NCBI GenBank assembly: GCA_964020085.1
Contig: OZ026595.1
Coordinates: 6,492,517-6,556,516, forward strand
Reading direction: 5' to 3'
DNA: 64,000 nt
Origin: Micromussa lordhowensis
Taxonomy: Eukaryota > Cnidaria > Anthozoa > Scleractinia > Lobophylliidae
Shown: positions 33,110 through 46,225 of the stretch, piece by piece
Numbering within the stretch: the stretch's first letter is position 1
Layout of the letters: each line of letters begins with the position of its first letter
The notes under the pieces: model-generated
Seen by the model: only the letters and a program-made list of their open reading frames with translations
What the model was told of the DNA's origin: nothing
The model's database searches: none
Position numbers and translations under genes: made by a program

Positions 33110-36100
33110 TCAAGCTCGGCTAACTAGTCAGCCAGCCGGCCACGCCTGGGGATCTGCCGGGCTGGTTAGCATAGTGTGCGATTTTCCGCAGCTCCGAAAC
33201 TTCGCATGTGGACCCGGACCGTCCCCGGGAGTGCTTTGGTGCCATTAGTTTGCAAAGTTGCGACGCGCGCAAAGTTCGGCTAATTAGCAAACGGGCTGGT
33301 TAGCATATTGCGAGATTTTGCGCACCTCCGAAACTTTGCATGTGGACCCGGACCGACCCTGGGAGTGCTTTGGTGCCATTAGTTTGCAAAGTTTCGACGC
33401 GCGTCAAGCTCGGCTAACTAGTCAGCCAGCCGGCCACGCCTGGGGATCTGCCGGGCTGGTTAGCATAGTGCGAGATTTTACGCAGCTCCGAAACTTCGCA
33501 TGTGGACCCGGACTGATCCCGGGAGTGCTTTGGTGCCATTAGTTTGCAAAGTTGCGACGCGCGCAAAGTTCGGCTAATTAGCAAACGGGCTGGTTAGCAT
33601 AGTGCGAGATTTTGCGCAGCTCCGAAACTTTGCATGTGGACCCGGACCGACCCCGGGAGTGCCTTGGTGCCATTAGTTTGCAAAGTTGCGACGCGCGTCA
33701 AGCTCGGCTAACTAGTCAGCCAGCCGGCCATGCCTGGGGATCTGCCGGGCTGGTTAGCATAGTGCGAGACTTTGTGCAGCTCCTAAACTTCGCATGTTGA
33801 GCCGGACCGACCCTGGGAGTGCTTTGGTGCCATTAGTTTGCAAAGTTGCGACGCGCGCAAAGTTCGGCTAATTAGCAAACGGGCTGCTTAGCATAGTGCG
33901 AGATTTTGCGCAGCTCCGAAACTTTGCATGTGGACCCGGACCGACCCCGGGAGTGCTTTGGTGCCATTAGTTTGGAAAGTTGCGAAGCGCGCAAAGTTCG
34001 GCTAATTAGCAAACGGGCTGGTTAGCATAGTGCGAGATTTTGCGCACCTCCGAAACTTTGCATGTGGACCCGGACCGACCCCGGGAGTGCTTTGGTGCCA
34101 TTAGTTTGCAAAGTTGCGACGCGCGCAAAGTTCGGCTAATTAGCAAACGGGCTGGTTAGCATATTGCGAGATTTTGCGCACCTCCGAAACTTTGCATGTG
34201 GACCCGGACCGACCCTGGGACTGCTTTGGTGCCATTAGTTTGCAAAGTTTCGACGCGCGTCAAGCTCGGCTAACTAGTCAGCCAGCCGGCCACGCCTGGG
34301 GATCTGCCGGGCTGGTTAGCATAGTGCGAGATTTTGCGCAGCTCCGAAACTTCGCATGTGGACCCGGACTGACCCCGGGAGTGCTTTGGTGCCATTAGTT
34401 TGCAAAGTTGCGACGCGCGCAAAGTTCGGCTAATTAGCGAACGGGCTGGTTAGCATAGTGCGAGATTTTGCGCAGCTCCGAAACTTTGCATGTGGACCCG
34501 GACCGACCCCGGGAATGCTTTGGTGCCATTAGTTTGCAAAGTTGCGACGCCCGTCAAGCTCGGCTAACTAGTCAGCCAGCCGGCCATGCCTGGGGATCTG
34601 CCGGGCTGGTTAGCATAGTGCGAGATTTTGCGCAGCTCCTAAACTTCGCATGTGGAGCCGGACTGACCCCGGGAGTGCTTTGGTGCCATTAGTTTGCAAA
34701 GTTGCGATGCGCGCAAAGTTCGGCTAGTTAGCAAACGGGCTGCTTAGCATAGTGCGAGATTTTGCGCAGCTCCGAAACTTTGCATCTGGACCTGGACCGA
34801 CCCCGGGAGTGCTTTGGTGCCATTAGTTTGGAAAGTTGCGATGCGCGCAAAGTTCGCCTAATTAGCAAACGGGCTGGTTAGCATAGTGCGAGATTTTGTG
34901 CACCTCCAAAACTTTGCATGTGGACCCGGACCGACCCCGGGAGTGCTTTGGTGCCATTAGTTTGCAAAGTTGCGACGCGCATCAAGCTCGGCTAACTAGT
35001 CAGCCAGCCAGCCACGCCTGGGGATCTGCCGGGCTGGTTAGCATAGTGCGAGATTTTCCGCAGCTATGAAACTTAGCATGTGGACCCGGACCGACCCCGG
35101 GAGTGCTTTGGTGCCATTAGTTTGCAAAGTTGCGACTCGCGCAAAGTTCGGCTAATTAGCAAACGGGCTGGTTAGCATAGTGCGAGATTTTGTGCAGCTC
35201 CGAAACTTCGCATGTGGACCCGGACCGAACCGGGAGTGCTTTGGTGCCATTAGTTTGCAAAGTTGCGACGCGCGCAAAGTTCGGCTAATTAGCAAACGGG
35301 CTGGTTAGCATAGTGCGAGATTTTGCGCAGCTCCGAAACTTTGCATGTTGACCCGGACCGACCCCGGGAGTGCTTTGGTGCCATTAGTTTGGAAAGTTGC
35401 GATTCGCGCAAAGTTCTCCTAATTAGCAAACGGGCTGGTTAGCATAGTGCGAGATTTTGTGCAGCTCCAAAACTTTGCATGTGGACCCGGACCGACCCCG
35501 GGAGTGCTTTGGTGCCATTAGTTTGCAAAGTTGCGACGCGCGTCAAGCTCGGCTAACTAGTCAGCCAGCCGGCCACGCCTGGGGATCTGCCGGGCTGGTT
35601 AGCATAGTGCGAGATTTTCCGCAGCTCCGAAACTTCGCATGTGGACCCGGACCGACCCCGGGAGTGCTTTGGTGCCATTAGTTTGCAAAGTTGCGACGCG
35701 CGCAAAGTTCGGCTAATTAGCAAACGGGCTGGTTAGCATATTGCGAGATTTTGCGCACCTCCGAAACTTTGCATGTGGACCCGGACCGACCCTGGGAGTG
35801 CTTTGGTGCCATTAGTTTGCAAAGTTTCGACGCGCGACAAGCTCGGCTAACTAGTCAGCCAGCCGGCCACGTCTGGGGATCTGCCGGGCTGGTTAGCATA
35901 GTGCGAGATTTTGCGCAGCTCCGAAACTTCGCATGTGGACCCGGACTGACCCCGGGAGTGCTTTGGTGCCATTAGTTTACAAAGTTGCGACGCGCGCAAA
36001 GTTCGGCTAATTAGCAAACGGGCTGGTTAGCATAGTGCGAGATTTTGCGCTGCTCCGAAACTTTGCATGTGGACCCAGACCGACCCCGGGAGTGCTTTGG

Positions 36101-37841
36101 TGCCATTAGTTTGCAAAGTTGCGACGCGCGTCAAGCTCGGCTAACTAGTCAGCCAGCCGGCCATGCCTGGGGATCTGCCGGGCTGGTTAGCATAGTGCGA
36201 GATTTTGCGCAACTCCTAAACTTCGCATGTGGAGCCGGACCGACCCCGGGAGTGCTTTGGTGCCATTAGTTTGCAAAGTTGCGATGCGCGCAAAGTTCGG
36301 CTAATTAGCAAACGGGCTGCTTAGCATAGTGCGAGATTTTGCGCAGCTCCGAAACTTTGCATGTGGACCCGGACCGACCCCGGGAGTGCTTTGGTGCCAT
36401 TAGTTTGGAAAGTTGCGACGCGCGCAAAGTTCGATTAATTAGCAAATGGGCTGGTTAGCATAGTGCGAGATTTTGCGCACCTCCGAAACTTTGCATGTGG
36501 ACCCGGACCGACCCCGGGAGTGCTTTGCTGCCATTAGTTTGCAAAGTTGCGACGCGCGTCAAGCTCGGCTAACTAGTCAGCCAGCCGGCCACGCCTGGGG
36601 ATCTGCCGGGCTGGTTAGCATAGTGCGAGATTTTGCGCAGCTCCTAAACTTCGCATGTGGACCCGGACCAACCCCGGGATTGCTTTGGTGCCATTAGTTT
36701 GCAAAGTTGCGACGCGCACAAAGTTCGGCTAATTAGCAAACGGGCTGGTTAGCATAGTGCGAGATTTTGCGCACCTCCGAAACTTTGCATGTGGACCCCG
36801 ACCGACCCCGGGAGTGCTTTGGTGCATTTATTTTGCAAAGTTGCCACGCGCGTCAAGCTCGGCTAACTAGTCAGCCAGCCGGCCACGCCTGGGGATCTGC
36901 CGGGCTGGTTAGCATAGTGCGAGATTTTGCGCAGCTCCGAAACTTCGCATATGGACCCGGACCGAACCGGGAGTGCTTTGGTGCCATTAGTTTGCAAAGT
37001 TGCGACGCGCGCAAAGTTCGGCTAATTAGCAAACGGGCTTGTTCGCATAGTGCGAGATTTTGCGCAGCTCCGAAACTTTGCATGTGGACCCGGCCCGACC
37101 CCGGGAGTGCTTTGGTGCCATTAGTTTGCAAAGTTGCGACGCGCGTCAAGCTCGGCTAACTAGTCAGTCAGCCGGCCACGCCTCGGGATCTGCCGGGCTG
37201 GTTAGCATAGTGCGAGATTTTGCGCAGCTCCGAAACTTCGCATGTGGACCCGGACTGACCCCGAGAGTGCTTTGGTGCCATTAGTTTGCAAAGTTGCGAC
37301 GCGCGCAAAGTTCGCCTAATTACCAAACGGGCTGGTTAGCATAGTGCGAGATTTTGCGCAGCTCCGAAACTTTGCATCTGGACCTGGACCGACCCCGGGA
37401 GTGCTTTGGTGCCATTAGTTTGGAAAGTTGCGATGCGCGCAAAGTTCGCCTAATTAGCAAACGGGCTGGTTAGCATAGTGCGAGATTTTGCGCACCTCCA
37501 AAACTTTGCATGTGGACCCGGACCGACCCCGGGAGTGCTTTGGTGCCATTAGTTTGCAAAGTTGCGACGCGCATCAAGCTCGGCTAACTAGTCAGCCAGC
37601 CAGCCACGCCTGGGGATCTGCCGGGCTGGTTAGCATAGTGCGAGATTTTCCGCAGCTCCGAAACTTCGCATGTGGACCCGGACCGACCCCGGGAGTGCTT
37701 TGGTGCCATTAGTTTGCAAAGTTGCGACTCGCGCAAAGTTCGGCTAATTAGCAAACGGGCTGGTTAGCATAGTGCGAGATTTTGCGCAGCTCCGAAACTT
37801 TGCATGTGGACCCGGACCGACCCCGGGAGTACTTTGGTTCC

Positions 37842-40800
37842 ATTAGTTTGCAAAGTTGCGACGCGCGCAAAGTTCGGCTAATTAGCAAACGGGCTGGTTA
37901 GCATAGTGCGAGATTTTGCGCACCTCCGAAACTTTGCATGTGGACCCGGACCGACCCCGGGAGTGCTTTGGTTCCATTATTTTGCAAAGTTGCGACGCGC
38001 GTCAAGCTCGGCTAACTAGTCAGCCAGCCGGCCACGCCTGGGGATCTGCCGGGATGGTTAGCATAGTGCGAGATTTTGTGCAGCTCCGAAACTTCGCATG
38101 TTGACCCGGACTGACCCCGGGAGTGATTTGGTGCCATTAGTTTGCAAAGTTGCGACGCGCGCAAAGTTCGGCTAATTAGCAAACGGGCTGGTTAGCATAG
38201 TGCGAGATTTTGTGCAGCTCCGAAACTTCGCATGTCGACCCGGACCGAACCGGGAGTGCTTTGGTGCCATTAGTTTGCAAAGTTGCGACGCGCGCAAAGT
38301 TCGGCTAATTAGCAAACGGGCTGGTTAGCATAGTGCGAGATTTTGCGCAGCTCCGAAACTTTGCATGTTGACCCGGACCGACCCCGGGAGTGCTTTGGTG
38401 CCATTAGTTTGCAAAGTTGCGACGCGCGTCAAGCTCGGCTAACTAGTCAGCCAGCCGGCCACGCCTGGGGATCTGCCGGGCTGGTTAGCATAGTGCGAGA
38501 TTTTGCGCAGCTCCGAAACTTCGCATGTGGACCCGGACTGACACCGAGAGTGCTTTGGTGCCATTAGTTTGCAAAGTTGCGACGCGCGTCAAGCTCGGCT
38601 AACTAGTCAGCCAGCCGGCCATGCCTGGGGATCTGCCGGGCTGGTTAGCATAGTGCGAGATTTTGCGCAGCTCCTAAACTTCGCATGTGGAGCCGGACCG
38701 ACCCCGGGAGTGCTTTGGTGCCATTAGTTTGCAAAGTTGCCACGCGCTCAAAGTTCGGCTAATTAGCAAACGGGCTGCTTAGCATAGTGCGAGATTTTGC
38801 GCAGCTCCGAAACTTTGCATGTGGACCCGGACCGACCCCGGGAGTGCTTTGGTGCCATTAGTTTGCAAAGTTGCCACGCGCTCAAAGTTCGGCTAATTAG
38901 CAAACGGGCTGCTTAGCATAGTGCGAGATTTTGCGCAGCTCCGAAACTTTGCATGTGGACCCGGACCGACCCCGGGAGTGCTTTGGTGCCATTAGTTTGG
39001 AAAGTTGCGATGCGCGCAAAGTTCTCCTAATTAGCAAACGGGCTGGTTAGCATAGTGCGAGATTTTGTGGAGCTCCAAAACTTTGCATGTGGACCCGGAC
39101 CGACCCCGGGAGTGCTTTGGTGCCATTAGTTTGCAAAGTTGCCACGCGCTCAAAGTTCGGCTAATTAGCAAACGGGCTGCTTAGCATAGTGCGAGATTTT
39201 GCGCAGCTCCGAAACTTTGCATGTGGACCCGGACCGACCCCGGGAGTGCTTTGGTGCCATTAGTTTGGAAAGTTGCGATGCGCGCAAAGTTCTCCTAATT
39301 AGCAAACGGGCTGGTTAGCATAGTGCGAGATTTTGTGGAGCTCCAAAACTTTGCATGTGGACCCGGACCGACCCCGGGAGTGCTTTGGTGCCATTAGTTT
39401 GCAAAGTTGCGACGCGCGTCAAGCTCGGCTAACTAGTCAGCCAGCCGGCCACGCCTGGGGATCTGCCGGGCTGGTTAGCATAGTGCGAGATTTTCCGCAG
39501 CTCCGAAACTTCGCATGTGGACCCGGACCGACCCCGGGAGTGCTTTGGTGCCATTAGTTTGCAAAGTTGCGACGCGTGCAAAGTTCGGCTAATTAGCAAA
39601 CGGGCTGGTTAGCATATTGCGAGATTTTGCGCACCTCCGAAACTTTGCATGTGGACCCGGACCGACCCCGGGAGTGCTTTGGTGCCATTAGTTTGCAAAG
39701 TTGCGACGCGCGTCAAGCTCGGCTAACTAGTCAGCCAGCCGGCCACGCCTGGGGATCTGCCGGGATGGTTAGCATAGTGCGAGATTTTGCGCAGCTCCGA
39801 AACTTCGCATGTTGACCCGGACTGACCCCGGGAGTGCTTTGGTGCCATTAGTTTGCAAAGTTGCGACGCGCGCAAAGTTCGGCTAATTAGCAAACGGGCT
39901 GGTTAGCATAGTGCGAGATTTCGTGCAGCTCCGAAACTTCGCATGTCGACCCGGACCGAACCGGGAGTGCTTTGGTGCCATTAGTTTGCAAAGTTGCGAC
40001 GCGCGCAAAGTTCGGCTAATTAGCAAACGGGCTGGTTAGCATAGTGCGAGATTTTGCGCAGCTCCGAAACTTTGCATGTTGACGCGGACCGACCCCGGGA
40101 GTGCTTTGGTGCCATTAGTTTGCAAAGTTGCGACGCGCGTCAAGCTCGGCTAACTAGTCAGCCAGCCGGCCACGCCTGGGGATCTGCCGGGCTGGTTAGC
40201 ATAGTGCGAGATTTTGCGCAGCTCCGAAACTTCGCATGTGGACCCGGACTGACACCGAGAGTGCTTTGGTGCCATTAGTTTGCAAAGTTGCGACGCGCGC
40301 AAAGTTCGCCTAATTACCAAACGGGCTGGTTAGCATAGTGCGACATTTTGCGCAGCTCCGAAACTTTGCATCTGGACCTGGACCGACCCCGGGAGTGCTT
40401 TGGTGCCATTAGTTTGGAAAGTTGCGATGCGCGCAAAGTTCGCCTAATTAGCAAACGGGCTGGTTAGCATAGTGCGAGATTTTGCGCACCTCCAAAACTT
40501 TGCATGTGGACCCGGACCGACCCCGGGAGTGCTTTGGTGCCATTAGTTTGCAAAGTTGCGACGCGCATCAAGCTCGGCTAACTAGTCAGCCAGCCAGCCA
40601 CGCCTGGGGATCTGCCGGGCTGGTTAGCATAGTGCGAGATTTTCCGCAGCTCCGAAACTTCGCATGTGGACCCGGACCGACCCCGGGAGTGCTTTGGTGC
40701 CATTAGTTTGCAAAGTTGCGACTCGCGCAAAGTTCGGCTAATTAGCAAACGGGCTGGTTAGCATAGTGCGAGATTTTGCGCAGCTCCGAAACTTTGCATG

Positions 40801-43800
40801 TGGACCCGGACCGACCCCGGGAGTACTTTGGTGCCATTAGTTTGCAAAGTTGCGACGCGCGCAAAGTTCGGCTAATTAGCAAACGGGCTGGTTAGCATAG
40901 TGCGAGATTTTGCGCACCTCCGAAACTTTGCATGTGGACCCGGACCGACCCCGGGAGTGCTTTGGTTCCATTATTTTGCAAAGTTGCGACGCGCGTCAAG
41001 CTCGGCTAACTAGTCAGCCAGCCGGCCACGCCTGGGGATCTGCCGGGCTGGTTAGCATAGTGCGAGATTTTGTGCAGCTCCGAAACTTCGCATGTGGACC
41101 CGGACCGAACCGGGAGTGCTTTGGTGCCATTAGTTTGCAAAGTTGCGACGCGCGCAAAGTTCGGCTAATTAGCAAACGGGCTGGTTAGCATAGTGCGAGA
41201 TTTTGCGCAGCTCCGAAACTTTGCATGTTGACCCGGACCGACCCCGGGAGTGCTTTGGTGCCATTAGTTTGCAAAGTTGCGACGCGCGTCAAGCTCGGCT
41301 AACTAGTCAGCCAGCCGGCCACGCCTGGGGATCTGCCGGGCTGGTTAGCATAGTGCGAGATTTTGTGCAGCTCCGAAACTTTGCATGTGGACCCGGACCG
41401 AACCGGGAGTTCTTTGGTGCCATTAGTTTGCAAAGTTGCGACGCGCGCAAAGTTCGGCTAATTAGCAAACGGGCTGGTTAGCATAGTGCGAGATTTTGCG
41501 CAGCTCCGAAACTTTGCATTTTGACCCGGACCGACCCCGGGAGTACTTTGGTGCCATTAGTTTGCAAAGTTGCGACGCGCGTCAAGCTCGGCTAACTAGT
41601 CAGCCAGCCGGCCACACCTGGGGATCTGCCGGGCTGGTTAGCATAGTGCGAGATTTTACGCAGCTCCGAAACTTCACATGTGGACCCGGACCGAACCCGG
41701 GAGTGCTTTGGTGCCATTAGTTTGCAAAGTTGCGACACGCAAAGTTCGGCTAATTAGCAAACGGGCTGGTTAGCATAGTGCGAGATTTTGCGCAGCTCCG
41801 AAACTTTGCATGTGGACCTGGACCGACCCCGGGAGTGCTTTGGTGCCATTAGTTTGCAAAGTTGCGACGCGCGTCAAGCTCGGCTAACTAGTCAGTCAGC
41901 CAGCCACGCCTGGGGATCTGCCGGGCTGGTTAGCATAGTGCGAGATTTTGCGCAGCTCCGAAACTTCGCATGTTGACCCGGACTGACCCCGGGAGTGCTT
42001 TGGTGCCATTAGTTTGCAAAGTTGCGACGCGCGCAAAGTTCGGCTAATTAGCAAACGGGCTGGTTAGCATAGTGCGAGATTTTGCGCAGCTCCGAAACTT
42101 TGCATGTGGACCCGGACCGACCCCGGGAGTGCTTTGGTGCCATTAGTTTGCAAAGTTGCGACGCGCGCAAAGTTCGGCTAATTAGCAAACGGGCTGGTTA
42201 GCATAGTGCGAGATTTTGCGCAGCTCCGAAACTTTGCATGTGGACCCGGACCGACCCCGGGAGTGCTTTGGTGCCATTAGTTTGGAAAGTTGCGATGCGC
42301 GCAAAGTTCTCCTAATTAGCAAACGGGCTGGTTAGCATAGTGCGAGATTTTGTGCAGCTCCAAAACTTTGCATGTGGACCCGGACCGACCCCGGGAGTGC
42401 TTTGGTGCCATTAGTTTGCAAAGTTGCGACGCGCATCAAGCTCGGCTAACTAGTCAGCCAGCCGGCCACGCCTGGGGATCTGCCGGGCTGGTTAGCATAG
42501 TGCGAGATTTTCCGCAGCTCCGAAACTTCGCATGTGGACCCGGACCGACCCCGGGAGTGCTTTGGTGCCATTAGTTTGCAAAGTTGCGACGCGCGCAAAG
42601 TTCGGCTAATTAGCAAACGGGCTGGTTAGCATATTGCGAGATTTTGCGCACCTCCGAGACTTTGCATGTGGACCCGGACCGACCCCGGGAGTGCTTTGGT
42701 GCCATTAGTTTGCAAAGTTGCGACGCGCGTCAAGCTCGGCTAACTAGTCAGCCAGCCGGCCACGCCTGGGGATCTGCCGGGCTGGTTAGCATAGTGCGAG
42801 ATTTTGCGCAGCTCCGAAACTTCGCATGTTGACCCGGACTGACCCCGGGAGTGCTTTGGTGCCATTAGTTTGCAAAGTTGCGACGCGCGCAAAGTTCGGC
42901 TAATTAGCAAACGGGCTGGTTAGCATAGTGCGAGATTTTGTGCAGCTCCGAAACTTCGCATGTGGACCCGGACCGAACCGGGAGTGCTTTGGTGCCATTA
43001 GTTTGCAAAGTTGCGACGCGCGCAAAGTTCGGCTAATTAGCAAACGGGCTGGTTAGCATAGTGCGAGATTTTGCGCAGCTCCGAAACTTTGCATGTTGAC
43101 CCGGACCGACCCCGGGAGTGCTTTGGTGCCATTAGTTTGCAAAGTTGCGACGCGCGTCAAGCTCGGCTAACTAGTCAGCCAGCCGGCCACACCTGGGGAT
43201 CTGCCGGGCTGGTTAGCATAGTGCGAGATTTTGCGCAGCTCCGAAACTTCACATGTGGACCCGGACCGAACCCGGGAGTGCTTTGGTGCCATTAGTTTGC
43301 AAAGTTGCGACACGCAAAGTTCCGCTAATTAGCAAACGGGCTGGTTAGCATAGTGCGAGATTTTGCGCAGCTCCGAAACTTTGCATGTGGACCTGGACCG
43401 ACCCCGGGAGTGCTTTGGTGCCATTAGTTTGCAAAGTTGCGACGCGCGTCAAGCTCGGCTAACTAGTCAGTCAGCCAGCCACGCCTGGGGATCTGCCGGG
43501 CTGGTTAGCATAGTGCGAGATTTTGCGCAGCTCCGAAACTTCGCATGTGGACCCGGACTGATCCCGGGAGTGCTTTGGTGCCATTAGTTTGCAAAGTTGC
43601 GACGCGCGCAAAGTTCGGCTAATTAGCAAACGGGCTGGTTAGCATAGTGCGAGATTTTGCGCAGCTCCGAAACTTTGCATGTGGACCCGGACCGACCCCG
43701 GGAGTGCCTTGGTGCCATTAGTTTGCAAAGTTGCGACGCGCGTCAAGCTCGGCTAACTAGTCAGCCAGCCGGCCATGCCTGGGGATCTGCCGGGCTGGTT

Positions 43801-46225
43801 AGCATAGTGCGAGATTTTGCGCAGCTCCTAAACTTCGCATGTGGAGCCGGACCGACCCCGGGAGTGCTTTGGTGCCATTAGTTTGCAAAGTTGCGACGCG
43901 CGTCAAGCTCGGCTAACTAGTCAGTCAGCCAGCCACGCCTGGGGATCTGCCGGGCTGGTTAGCATAGTGCGAGATTTTGCGCAGCTCCGAAACTTCGCAT
44001 GTGGACCCGGACTGACCCCGGGAGTGCTTTGGTGCCATTAGTTTGCAAAGTTGCGACGCGCGCAAAGTTCGGCTAATTAGCAAACGGGCTGGTTAGCATA
44101 GTGCGAGATTTTGCGCAGCTCCGAAACTTTGCATGTGGACCCGGACCGACCCCGGGAGTGCCTTGGTGCCATTAGTTTGCAAAGTTGCGACGCGCGTCAA
44201 GCTCGGCTAACTAGTCAGCCAGCCGGCCATGCCTGGGGATCTGCCGGGCTGGTTAGCATAGTGCGAGATTTTGCGCAGCTCCTAAACTTCGCATGTGGAG
44301 CCGGACCGACCCTGGGAGTGCTTTGGTGCCATTAGTTTGCAAAGTTGCGACGCGCGCAAAGTTCGGCTAATTAGCAAACGGGCTGGTTAGCATAGTGCGA
44401 GATTTTGCGCAGCTCCGAAACTTTGCATGTTGACCCGGACCGACCCCGGGAGTGCTTTGGTGCCATTAGTTTGCAAAGTTGCGACGCGCGTCAAGCTCGG
44501 CTAACTAGTCAGCCAGCCGGCCACACCTGGGGATCTGCCGGGCTGGTTAGCATAGTGCGAGATTTTGCGCAGCTCCGAAACTTCACATGTGGACCCGGAC
44601 CGAACCCGGGAGTGCTTTGGTGCCATTAGTTTGCAAAGTTGCGACACGCAAAGTTCCGCTAATTAGCAAACGGGCTGGTTAGCATAGTGCGAGATTTTGC
44701 GCAGCTCCGAAACTTTGCATGTGGACCTGGACCGACCCCGGGAGTGCTTTGGTGCCATTAGTTTGCAAAGTTGCGACGCGCGTCAAGCTCGGCTAACTAG
44801 TCAGTCAGCCAGCCACGCCTGGGGATCTGCCGGGCTGGTTAGCATAGTGCGAGATTTTGCGCAGCTCCGAAACTTCGCATGTGGACCCGGACTGATCCCG
44901 GGAGTGCTTTGGTGCCATTAGTTTGCAAAGTTGCGACGCGCGCAAAGTTCGGCTAATTAGCAAACGGGCTGGTTAGCATAGTGCGAGATTTTGCGCAGCT
45001 CCGAAACTTTGCATGTGGACCCGGACCGACCCCGGGAGTGCCTTGGTGCCATTAGTTTGCAAAGTTGCGACGCGCGTCAAGCTCGGCTAACTAGTCAGCC
45101 AGCCGGCCATGCCTGCGGATCTGCCGGGCTGGTTAGCATAGTGCGAGATTTTGCGCAGCTCCTAAACTTCGCATGTGGAGCCGGACCGACCCCGGGAGTG
45201 CTTTGGTGCCATTAGTTTGCAAAGTTGCGACGCGCGTCAAGCTCGGCTAACTAGTCAGTCAGCCAGCCACGCCTGGGGATCTGCCGGGCTGGTTAGCATA
45301 GTGTGAGATTTTGCGCAGCTCCGAAACTTCGCATGTGGACCCGGACTGATCCCGGGAGTGCTTTGGTGCCATTAGTTTGCAAAGTTTCGACGCGCGCAAA
45401 GTTCGGCTAATTAGCAAACGGGCTGGTTAGCATAGTGCGAGATTTTGCGCAGCTCCGAAACTTTGCATGTGGACCCGGACCGACCCCGGGAGTGCCTTGG
45501 TGCCATTAGTTTGCAAAGTTGCGACGCGCGTCAAGCTCGGCTAACTAGTCAGCCAGCCGGCCATGCCTGGGGATCTGCCGGGCTGGTTAGCATAGTGCGA
45601 GATTTTGCGCAGCTCCGAAACTTCGCATGTGGACCCGGACTGACCCCGAGAGTGCTTTGGTGCCATTAGTTTGCAAAGTTGCGACGCGCGCAAAGTTCGC
45701 CTAATTACCAAACGGGCTGGTTAGCATAGTGCGAGATTTTGCGCAGCTCCGAAACTTTGCATCTGGACCTGGACCGACCCCGGGAGTGCTTTGGTGCCAT
45801 TAGTTTGGAAAGTTGCGATGCGCGCAAAGTTCGCCTAATTAGCAAACGGGCTGGTTAGCATAGTGCGAGATTTTGCACACCTCCAAAACTTTGCATGTGG
45901 ACCCGGACCGACCCCGGGAGTGCTTTGGTGCCATTAGTTTGCAAAGTTGCGACGCGCATCAAGCTCGGCTAACTAGTCAGCCAGCCAGCCACGCCTGGGG
46001 ATCTGCCGGGCTGGTTAGCATAGTGCGAGATTTTCCGCAGCTCCGAAACTTCGCATGTGGACCCGGACCGACCCCGGGAGTGCTTTGGTGCCATTAGTTT
46101 GCAAAGTTGCGACTCGCGCAAAGTTCGGCTAATTAGCAAACGGGCTGGTTAGCATAGTGCGAGATTTTGTGCAGCTCCGAAACTTCGCATGTGGACCCGG
46201 ACCGAACCGGGAGTGCTTTGGTGCC
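37842..46225 (+). repeat. 8,384-bp higher-order block, copy 1
   Basis: From about 37.84 kb each variant monomer has a partner exactly 8,384 bp to the right. Shared rare features include GACACCGAGAG (38,54x and 46,92x), TTTGTGGAGCTCC (39,06x and 47,45x), GCATTTTGACCC (41,51x and 49,90x) and CTCCGAGACTTTGC (42,65x and 51,03x). Confidence 0.92.
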